From Eutreptiella sp. 'Long Island Sound 2002' (taxonomy: Eukaryota; Euglenozoa; Euglenophyceae; Eutreptiales; Eutreptiaceae), in NCBI GenBank assembly GCA_964036045.1, contig OZ038380.1, positions 186,508,298 through 186,572,297 of the forward strand: a stretch of DNA of 64,000 nt, in the 5' to 3' direction. The notes beneath the pieces are model-generated. The model was not told the origin of the DNA. It ran no database searches and saw only the letters and a program-made list of their open reading frames with translations. Below are positions 45,664 through 56,785 of this stretch, piece by piece; the stretch's first letter is position 1; the number at the start of each line of letters is the position of its first letter. Position numbers and translations under genes: made by a program.

Positions 45664-48609
45664 TGAAGCGGTACCCAGAACCCCATGGCCAGGTTACGGC
45701 ATACAACCGGTCTCCGGTCCACTAACCCCATGCACGGCGTGTTCCGTGCCGTGAAGCCCCGCATCGGCAACCGATGCACCGCCAGCGGAGATTTGTGTAT
45801 CAGAATATCAGGAATCAACAGGGTTTTATTTTCATATTGTTTCCGTCAATTTTTACGCTTCCGTTCCGATACTCACTATTTTGACTGCTGGCGGTTGGTT
45901 CGCGACTTTACCGTAACCGCCAGTTTAACTGTTTATAATGGAAATTTTAACGCTATCCGTCACGAAGGCTCCAAAGTCGCCAGGAACTGCATGGATGCTT
46001 CCGCAATTTTCATAATTAATACTCGCAACCTTAATCCGAATTTTTCAGGATGTCGAAATCGGATTTTCGACTTCGACATCCCCGCACTTGATTTGACCTC
46101 TTTCGAGTGGACCTACGTGCTTCCGTATGCACGAATCAACTTCCCTTTTATCCTGCCCTCCATTTGTCTTAAAGATATGGGCAAAACAAAGTTGATTCGT
46201 GAGGCCACTTGTGAAGGTCATATCTCGTGCCGCTTGCGAGTATTGACGATAAGGAAACGTGGGATGTATTCACAATACTCCCGACGTAATTTAGGAAGCA
46301 TTATATGCCTTGCGTTTCCACACGTGCGCGCTAGTGTAATGGATCATGGTCAAGAGGGTAGAGTTTGCGTTATAACTCTTTGGCCATGACATTGCGTGTG
46401 TTAAGATAACTTTCGAGTGTAGCGCGCAAGTGTTGGTGTTGCATAGGAACTCTCCTTGAGTTCCTATGAGCGATTGACACAAAGTTACGCCCTTGGAGGG
46501 GCATGACATATCGTGGTGGGAGCCACCTTTTTAGGCAATATGGAGTATGTGCCTTGTGTTGTGTTGCGTGCCCATTTGGCGGGTCCATTACTCCAAGCCA
46601 AGCCCGCCAATGGACCTCATATTGTGCAAGCCCCTTCTCCATACTCCCTACGGTCAATTGCAAGCCTAACCTTCGTGAAGGGAAGCTTGTGTGGTGAACC
46701 CGAAGCGATGCGTTGGGAGCAAGGTGTGTATTTTGGAATTTTCCATATTTTCATGTGCCCACTTGGGAAGCAGCGCTCGTAACCTTTCAAGGCGCCCCAA
46801 GTGGAGCACATATGTGGGATCGAAGGTCATTGGTGTCAAGTCATGGTGTTTAGAAGGATTAAGTGATTGCACGATCCAAGCCAAAGATATTATAATATAA
46901 TTGTGCACCTTTCAATGCACTTTTGTGTGTCTTTGTGCCAATTTTGCCGTTTTTGGCCCGTCATGATGTCAAGTGGCGACCTTGTATTTCAACGTTGCGC
47001 TCAATTGACATCATGACCCAAGTATGACCTGAGGGTACGTACTTCGGTGCCAAACATATCTTGGACCCGGCGAATAACTCCTCTTAGGCTTGGCATACCG
47101 TGGCCGCCATGTTGGCGATTTGGGACTATCCCAAATCATGGGCTCACTTGGCGACCCTGCCATTCCCAATATTGGAGGAGTTGGGCGACGCCCAAAAGAT
47201 ATGTTGGACCAACATGACTTGATACCAATCCTATGGCACACTCCGGTCCGAGTCGGGCATGTGCCTCATTTGCCCCAACCATGAGTGTGCGCATTTTTGG
47301 CCATTTTGAGCATTTTTCCACTTTTGCTGCCCGCCGTGCACTATGTTCTAACCCTCGTGCACGCCGGACGCATGGACCAATGGACCATATATGACATGGG
47401 TGTTATGGGTAATGGTCCCCATGGTCCATGCACCACGTGGGCGAAGCGGAGCCGCCTTCGTCAAGGCGCTAGGCCAAATTGAGTATGGGCAATTTTGCCA
47501 TTTTTGCATTTGTGGACCCAATCGGGATCGTCACCACGCCGAGTGGCATGGAGATCTTTGAGAGCCAAGGGCATGGGAGTCTCCGTTGGACTCCCGGTGG
47601 ATCGCGTATGGAGTGACGGATCCGATCTCCAAGCCGGCGTGGAGATATGCTATTGGGAGCACACCGAATTTTGGCTCATTTCAAGCAGCCAAAATGACCC
47701 AATTTTGGGACCCCAATTTCCCCCTTCCGTGTGGTCAATTGGCGGCCCCATTTCTCTAAGCCCATAGGGAGCCCGGACCTAAATCCAAGTTGTACACTCA
47801 GATATAAGTCCTAGGTCCTGCCTCCTACCCTGTGAGCCATTGGCCTCACCTTGGCCGAGCGAGCCGCGCGTGGGAATGACGCCAATTTTGGTGATTTTGG
47901 CATCATGACCCCACTTGACTCATCTGTGTTGCCCTGATGCCGGGACCTCAAAGGGAACCAGGTTGGGTGAGGGCTCCAGGGAGTTCGTACTCGAAGGGCA
48001 TAGGGTCAGTTGCCTCGTCCCTACCTCTGGCTGGTCCGGACGAGGGGTCAATTTTGGGGATTTTTGAGTTAATTTCAGTTTGGGCTGAAACAGCCCATTT
48101 TCAGCTACCAACTCCTGGGTGATAATGGCGGGGCCATATCTCTGGCTCAGAGAGGAGTTGGGACCTGCCGTTAAGGGAGCATAGGGAGCCACTGTCGGTT
48201 GGCCTTGGAGCCCATTGGTTCCCAGGAACTCGCCTGTGGCTGTGCGGGACACCTCTCCCATTGGCAGGGTTTCAGGGTCCGGACTGAGCAGGGCATGGGT
48301 TGTGTTTGAGCCCCCGCCCCTGCCAGCCACTGAGAGGGTCGGACCTGGGATTGGGATATGAGTTGGGACTGAGTGTCTATTGTCCCTTGATGCCCTTACC
48401 CCAGTCCAGTCTTAACCCCATGTGTACATATCCTGATGTGTTGCTGTACATACTTTCGTTCCCTCTTTGCAGAGTGGCAAGGATTCTGAAACGCTTTGTC
48501 ACATGACACAGGCGTATTGATGCCCTTGTGAGCGTAGTGCCTTGCCTGCCTGCTCACCTGTGCGTGTCACCGCAGCGTCCCGTGGCCGGCCCCCCACGGG
48601 AACGCGTCA
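45664..48609 (+). repeat. Right LTR of the gypsy-type element
   Basis: 2,946 bp, about 99.6% identical to the left LTR; differences include GACCTG for GATCTG near 47,027 and GGAGCCCATTGGTTCCC near 48,212. Confidence 0.95.
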
Positions 48610-48613
48610 ATAC

Positions 48614-48790
48614 CAAGGGCTCTCACATCCCCTCGGTGCAGGTCCCAGGACGCCTTCCTCTTCTTCTCCCGCTGCGGCTTCTCCCTGTGCACCGCCGTCC
48701 TCAACCAATCCTCCCCCTCGTCCAACTCCCACCCGGCCAGCAGCTCGGCCGCCACCTCCTTCGTCGTCTCCGACACTGGACTCGCAGGAC
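48614..48790 (-). CDS. J/Ulp1/SET gene, exon before the SET exon
   Basis: 177 nt. 3' splice site CTGCACCTATAG ends at 48,791; 5' splice site after 48,614. Phase 1 at both ends. Encodes PASPVSETTKEVAAELLAGW..., an acidic then Lys/Arg-rich segment. The original donor G|GTATGTAA is now G|GTATTGAC because the gypsy-type element inserted with GTAT as its target duplication. Confidence 0.65.
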
Positions 48791-48899
48791 CTATAGGTGC
48801 AGGCATATGGTTTCGTTTATGAGGGTCTTTGTGAATCAGTAATTAGGGGGTAGCCTATCAAGGTTGATCATCAGTGGTGTTGTGCAATCAGTGGCAGAC

Positions 48900-48980
48900 C
48901 TGCTTCTGCCCCTTCACCCTCCGCTTCTGCTCCTTCTTCGCCCTCCTCCGCTGCTTCCTCCACTTCGGCTTCAGCTGCAC
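48900..48980 (-). CDS. J/Ulp1/SET gene, short acidic exon
   Basis: 81 nt between 3' splice site CTCTGATCCAG and 5' splice site G|GTCTGC, phase 1 at both ends. Encodes AAEAEVEEAAEEGEEGAEAE-like sequence, continuing the Glu/Ala-rich linker. Confidence 0.6.
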
Positions 48981-49259
48981 CTGGATCAGAGGATGTGCGT
49001 TCTAATGCAAGGACCAGCCTAGCAATGTCGTGCATCAGGGGCGGTAAATCAATAGTCAGGGGGTAGCCTATCAAGTTCGTGCATCAGAGGCCCCCTGCAT
49101 CAGAAGTGCCTTTGGAACTGTTGATGTGTTGACCAGGATCGCGGTGGTGGTAATGGGTGGTGACTGTGGGACTCGTCAGATGGCGGGTGCGAGAGGGGCT
49201 AAGATGGGTCGGGGTGTGTTGATTGGGCAATGGCCTGTGCCGCCCGAGGGGTGAAGCAC

Positions 49260-49427
49260 CTGCAGCGGCTTTCTTCTCCGCCTCCAGCTTGGCTGCCTCG
49301 TCTGCAGCGGCTTTCTTCTCGGCCTCCAGCTTGGCTGCCTCGTCTGCAGCGGCTTTGTTCTCGGCCTCCAGCTTGGCTGCCTTGTCTGCAGCGGCTTTCT
49401 TCTCGGCCTCCAGCTTGGTTGCCTTGT
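49260..49427 (-). CDS. J/Ulp1/SET gene, coiled-coil repeat exon (4 units)
   Basis: 168 nt, exactly four 42-bp units encoding the 14-residue repeat KLEAEKKAAADEAA. 3' splice site CTCGTGCTGCAG, donor G|GTGCTT, phase 1 both ends. Nearly identical to the exon at 50,104-50,313, within a duplicated module (49,097-49,600 versus 49,941-50,486). Confidence 0.65.
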
Positions 49428-50103
49428 CTGCAGCACGAGGAACAGATGGATGGGGCAGGGGGTTGCATGGGTGATGGCACAGCAAGCGGAGGAGGAGGGC
49501 GGACGGGGGTCCGGGAGTATACGACGCAGAGGGTAAACCAATAGTCAGGGGGTAGCCTATCAAGTTCGTGCATCAGAGGCCCTGGGTAAACCAATAGTCA
49601 GGGGGTGGCCTATCAAGCTCGTGCATCAGAGGCCCCCGGTAAATCAATAGTTACGGGCAGGCCTATCAAGTTCGTGCATCAGAGGCCCTGGGTAAACCAA
49701 TAGTCAGGGGGTAGCCTATCAAGTTCGTGCATCAGAGGCCCCTGGCAAATCAATAGTCAGGGGGTAGCCTATCAAGTTCGTGCATCAGAGGCCCCTGGCA
49801 AATCAATAGTCAGGGGGTAGCATATCAAGTTCGTGCATCAGAGGCCGCTGGCAAATCAATAGTCAGGGGGTAGCCTATCAAGTTCGTGCATCACAGGCCC
49901 CCGGTAAGTCAATAGTCAGGGGGTAGCCTATCAAGTTCGTGCATCAGAAGTGCCTTTGGAACTGTTGATGTGTTGACCAGGATCGCGGTGGTGGTAATGG
50001 GTGGTGACTGTGGGACTCGTCAGATGGCGGGTGCGAGAGGGGCTAAGATGGGTCGGGGTGTGTTGATTGGGCAATGGCCTGTGCCGCCAGAGGGGTGAAG
50101 CAC

Positions 50104-50313
50104 CTGCAGCGGCTTTCTTCTCCGCCTCCAGCTTGGCTCCCTCGTCTGCAGCGGCTTTGTCCTCGGCCTCCAGCTTGGCTGCCTCGTCTGCAGCGGCTTT
50201 GTTCTCGGCCTCCAGCTTGGCTGCCTCGTCTGCAGCGGCTTTCTTCTCGGCCTCCAGCTTGGCTGCCTTGTCTGCAGCGGCTTTCTTCTCGGCCTCCAGC
50301 TTGGCTGCCTTGT
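50104..50313 (-). CDS. J/Ulp1/SET gene, coiled-coil repeat exon (5 units)
   Basis: 210 nt, five 42-bp units of KLEAEKKAAADEAA type; same splice signals and phase as the downstream copy. Predicted charged helix that could be a rigid spacer or dimerisation segment between the protease and SET parts. Confidence 0.65.
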
Positions 50314-50937
50314 CTGCAGCACGAGGAACAGATGGATGGGACAGGGGGTTGCATGGGTGATGGCACAGCAAGCGGAGGAGGAGGGCGGACGGGGGTCCGG
50401 GAGTATACGACGCAGAGGGTAAACCAATAGTCAGGGGGTAGCCTATCAAGTTCGTGCATCAGAGGCCCTTGGTAAATCAATAGTCAGGGGGTAGCCTATC
50501 AAGTTCGTGCATCAGAGGCCCCCGGTAAATCAATAGTCACGGGGTGGCCTATCAAGTTCGTGCATCAGAGGCCCTGGGTAAACCAATAGTCAGGGGGTGG
50601 CCTATCAAGTTCGTGCATCAGAGGCCCCCGGTAAATCAATAGTTACGGGCAGGCCTATCAAGTTCGTGCATCAGAGGCCCTGGGTAAACCAATAGTCAGG
50701 GGGTAGCCTATCAAGTTCGTGCATCAGAGGCCCGTGGCAAATCAATAGTCAGGGGGTAGCCTATCAAGTTCGTGCATCAGAGGCCCCTTGCAAATCAATA
50801 GTCAGGGGGTAGCCTATCAAGTTCGTGCATCAGAGGCCGCTGGCAAATCAATAGTCAGGGGGTAGCCTATCAAGTTCGTGCATCAGAGGCGTAGTAATGT
50901 AGTGTCACAATGTAGTGTCGTGCATTTCCTGGCAAAC

Positions 50938-51135
50938 CTGCAGGGAGTTCTTGTGGCGATTCCTGCTCCGTCTCTTCTCCTCTTGCTTCCTCTCCGGCTG
51001 GTGCTGGTGCTCCTTCTGCCGCTTCTCCTCCCGCTTCTTCCGCAGCGGCGACTTCCTCCGCTGCTCCTCCTTCCGCTGCCTCCACACCTTCCACGTTGCC
51101 TGCTTCCGGCTCTCTTGGCTCCTCCGTCTTTGGCA
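50938..51135 (-). CDS. J/Ulp1/SET gene, Glu/Ala-rich exon
   Basis: 198 nt encoding PKTEEPREPEAGNVEGVEAA... and similar acidic sequence. Preceded by CGCCTACAG (an alternative CCAG lies slightly upstream in the same phase), followed by GCAG|GTTTGC. Phase 1 both ends; the intron to the protease exon is about 73 nt. Confidence 0.65.
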
Positions 51136-51208
51136 CTGTAGGCGACGATGGGAGGACTGCTGCTGGCATGCATCGCCGAGACGCTCGCCCAACAGTGATA
51201 TATCATAC

Positions 51209-52421
51209 CTTCCTCTTCTGCCATCTTCACTTGTTCCTCACGACGGGCAGGCATTGTGGATACTGAAGAAGGGGTTCTAGAATCCGGGAAGAGCGCACGA
51301 TCGGGAACTACATCCGTATGCAGCAGACGTACTCTTCTGTGCCAATTACGTAAAATATTCCTACGGTCTAAGTCGCTTAGTTCTAGCGATAGAGGTGACA
51401 AATCAACCTCGCTACCGCCTAAAACAAGGGAAACGACCCACTCTGCACCACAGCACGCAAACACTGCACACGACCAACCATCTGGCTGATGTACACAGTG
51501 AAATTTCTTAAGGTTCGGGTCGGTAGAGAATGGCCATGGCTGGTGCTGGTTATGCACCTGCCAATGCCGCTTAAGAAGGTCCCACAGAACGGTTCCGCGC
51601 TGTTGCCGTTGGGCAGAATCCGGACACAGAGAATCCAGAATCCACACTTCAGGGGACGAGAGCAGATGAAGAAAAACTGCCACCCACCAGTGCCCCTGCT
51701 CGCCACAGACCAAAATAAACCAATCGAGGGCAAAGAGGTTTTCCTTCTGTGGCAAGCACTTTTTCCGCCAAAGGGTAACAGGCCAGACCCTTCGCTGGAG
51801 GCCGAGTTTCCGATGGAGGAGCAAATTCATGAGTTGCACTCGAATTTCAATCAAATTATCTCCGATCCAACGATCACCCCCCAATTGTTCCGTTATTTCA
51901 CGGTTTGTCAACAAAATGCCTAGGACTTTGATGCCATCTACCCCAGATGCAGGGCCCTCGGCAGGAGATGGGGTGTCGTCGGCATCAATATATTCCGGGT
52001 GAGGAGGTGAGGAGGTTGAAGTTGGCTCAGGGCTAATGGGTCCGTGCAGCGCACTGGTGCCGGGGTTAGCAGCTTGCATGGGCTCCGGAGATTCCACGTC
52101 GGCCATTGATGGCCACCAAACGTGTTCACGCGGCCAAAGAGCAGGGTCATCCCCTAAATCTTCCCCCCGTGGTGCAACGAGGCCGTTCAATTGAGCCTCG
52201 TACAGCCGTCGGCTATCCCCACAAAGGATGTCTTTCGCCCCATTGATTCTCTGAATGACACCGATGTCAAACCTCTGAGCCCACAGCACCAGTTTCCGAT
52301 ACCGTTTTTTAACGACGGCCTCATCGGCCCCACGCGGCAGACCTAGCAGTTCATGAGCCCACGGACGGCTCATGTCAAGCTGCTCCAAAACGGGCTGGCG
52401 GGCATCGTGGGTATCCTCTCA
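51209..52421 (-). CDS. J-like domain plus Ulp1-type (C48) cysteine protease exon
   Basis: Open frame ending at donor GAAG|GTATGA (51,209). Numbering from codon 52,388: residues 8-68 resemble a J domain (HELLGLPRGADEAVVKKRYR, INGAKDIL, RRLYEAQL) but lack the HPD motif, so Hsp70 stimulation is doubtful. After a Pro/Ser-rich linker comes an Ulp1-like peptidase at about 160-345: W174-I-G-D (substrate-groove motif), H233 in GHWWVAVF, D252 in VWILDSL, Q301 and C307 in QPDGWSCAVFACC, giving the full catalytic set. By family it hydrolyses after the Gly-Gly of ubiquitin-like proteins. A same-frame TGA separates it from the upstream frame; a 54-nt GT-AG intron (GTGAGAGG...ACATGAG) could remove it in phase. 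Confidence 0.82.
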
Positions 52422-53246
52422 CCCTACTTGTGCCTGCACTCGGGCCCAAAGATCGGCCTTGTTTCGCAAGGAGAGGAAAGAGATTGCTGTCTGGGTGAGC
52501 TCGCCCCGCTCTTCGGCCTCCTGGAGGAAAAAATCCTGCACCTTTTTTCGAAAAGGAGAGTCCCCTAAGGATGCGACCCACGTTTCCAATTTTTGGATAC
52601 AGTCACGGAGTTCCATTTTCTCCGTGCACTTGTGGATCTGTCTCTTTACCTCATCCCAATCTTGGGACAGATCTATATCACCAATACTAGACGGCCCCGA
52701 TGAAGCCGTCGAAGATTGAGAAGGTTGTGAGGTTTGTTGGCTTGACGTAGGCGTCAAAGTAAGAGGGGTAGAAGGGGTGGGGAGCTCTGGTGAAGAGGAC
52801 GTTTGGGAGGTGAACTCGCCTAGATCCGGCATGTCCAGATTTGGGGGTGTTTGCGAAATCCCTTCGTCTTCCGCGTCGTCCAACATCACCTCTGCTTCTG
52901 GGTCAGGTATGGCCTCGGCTGCAACCGGTTGGTCTGACGGCTGGGATGGGTTAGGCTTCAGGTCAGGCTTTGGGTCAGGCTTCGCGCTTTGGGACTCAGG
53001 TTTGGGTGTGGAGATGGGCGCAGAGGTTAGTACTTGGTGCCCACCCTCGGGCGTGAGTGTTTGTACCTCGGCTTGCGAGGCAAAGGAAACGCTCCGCTTC
53101 TTATGCTTTTGTGGGCCAGGCACGCTCCCCATTAAATCCATCAGCGATGGCCCTTCCGCTGCCATGGCTGCAGCATATGCCGTTGCCTTGGCCTTCTTTT
53201 CATCGGAGATTGGTGTCTTCGGTGGCATTCTAGAAGTGCACGTCAT
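52422..53246 (-). CDS. N-terminal frame of the J/Ulp1/SET gene (or separate upstream ORF)
   Basis: 274 residues from Met at 53,246 (a second Met, MPPKTPISDEKK, at 53,228 is equally plausible). Lys/Ala-rich start, a long Pro/Ser/Thr-rich region, then a helical segment DLSQDWDEVKRQIHKCTEKM...RKKVQDFFLQEAEERGELT. No recognised domain. It ends in TGA in the same frame as the J/Ulp1 frame 11 codons on, so it is either the first exon of that gene or a separate short protein. Confidence 0.55.
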
Positions 53247-53382
53247 GATCCAGGCGATTGGGGTTGAAAGCCGGTGCGTGCATCACAACTGAGGGCTTGG
53301 GTTGTCACACACGGAACGCGTAACGTGTCAACCTGTACCAACTCCCTTCAAGCGGAAGTCCACACCCTCCTTCTCAATATGT

Positions 53383-53383
<1 letters not shown>

Positions 53384-53416
<33 letters not shown>

Positions 53417-53436
53417 GTATGTATGTATGTATACAG

Positions 53437-53472
<36 letters not shown>

Positions 53473-53486
53473 CTGTATGTATCTAT

Positions 53487-53541
<55 letters not shown>

Positions 53542-53578
53542 TGTACATACATGTATTTGTATATATATGTATATATTT
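53384..53578. repeat. Mixed AC/GT and TA microsatellites
   Basis: ACACAC, GTGTGT and (TA)n tracts, with GTAT tetranucleotide runs. The frames through them are artefacts. Confidence 0.9.
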
Positions 53579-53652
53579 CACTTGGAGGGAGTAAATATTC
53601 AGTAGGAGGGAGTGGATTTTCACTCGGAGGGAGTATACATACATACATATAC

Positions 53653-53715
<63 letters not shown>

Positions 53716-53923
53716 TACATAGATGTACCTACATGTATTTGTATATAGGGAGTAGAAATTGAGTAGGAGGGAGTGGATATTCGCTTGGAGGGAGCGGATT
53801 TTCACTCGGAGGGAGTGGAAACTGAGCAGGAGGGAGGTGAAATTGAGTAGGAAGGAGTGGATATTCACTTGGAGGGAGTTGAAATTGAGGGGAAGGGAGT
53901 GTATTTTCACTTGGAGGGAGTAT
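53579..53923. repeat. Right subterminal 21-bp minisatellite, G-rich on + strand
   Basis: Units such as GGAGGGAGTGGATTTTCACTC and GGAGGGAGTTGAAATTGAG at 53,579-53,635 and 53,748-53,923, split by a TA tract. Reverse complement of the 16,380-18,096 family. A further short block lies at 56,446-56,522. Confidence 0.85.
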
Positions 53924-56445
<2,522 letters not shown>

Positions 56446-56522
56446 ACTTGGAGGGAGTAGAAATTGAGTAGAAGGGAGTGGATATTCACTTGGAGGGAGT
56501 TGAAATTGAGGGGGAGGGAGTC
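56446..56522. repeat. Terminal block of the right 21-bp minisatellite
   Basis: Three to four units (CTTGGAGGGAGTAGAAATTG and similar) about 180 bp inside the right inverted repeat, mirroring the left side, where the array starts about 155 bp inside. Confidence 0.85.
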
Positions 56523-56702
56523 GATTTGCGCACAGCGCTAAACGCGTTCAAAACAGCGAAGCAAAGGGCAACGCTCGCCAATCACACATCTGTCAGTAAT
56601 TAATAATAAGGGACAGAGTGATCAGAAGGTGAAATTCGAACTAATTAGAACAACAACATAAAATTCATACCTTTCTGTCAGTTGCGGTGGTTTTTTCAGT
56701 TA

Positions 56703-56769
56703 CGCGTGTCGCCTGTTCGTGCGCAGTCTTTCGCAGTCTGCTAGGGCCGCAGTCTGCATACCGTCACCG
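56703..56769 (-). repeat. Right terminal inverted repeat of the giant MULE
   Basis: 67 bp, exact reverse complement of 16,157-16,223. Followed by GTCACCG (56,770-56,776), a second copy of the terminal heptamer, then the 9-bp target duplication. Confidence 0.93.
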
Positions 56770-56776
56770 GTCACCG

Positions 56777-56785
56777 ATCGCGGGG
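56777..56785. repeat. Right target-site duplication of the giant MULE
   Basis: ATCGCGGGG, identical to 16,148-16,156. Confidence 0.85.

Larger units (their letters stand above)
32741..48609 (+). mobile_element. Ty3/gypsy-type LTR retrotransposon, 15.9 kb
   Basis: Two 2,946-bp LTRs start TGAAGCGGTA and end CGCGTCA, flanked by the target duplication ATAC. Inside are a long gag (36,138-40,469), an in-frame TAG, then pol with protease, reverse transcriptase, RNase H and an integrase that stops early (44,537); polypurine tract 45,653-45,663. Domain order PR-RT-RH-IN is that of Ty3/gypsy. LTRs differ at about a dozen positions (roughly 0.4%), so insertion is recent. No typical TGG tRNA primer site follows the left LTR. 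It lies antisense within an intron of the J/Ulp1/SET gene. Confidence 0.95.
48840..50890. repeat. 53-bp satellite array (right copy), interleaved with exons
   Basis: Reverse-complement units (GCCTATCAAGTTCGTGCATC, AGAGGCCCCTGGTAAATCAA) at about 48,840-48,870, 49,020-49,100, 49,540-49,945 and 50,420-50,890. Same family as 24,641-26,090, opposite orientation. Here the units fill introns of the minus-strand J/Ulp1/SET gene. Confidence 0.93.
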
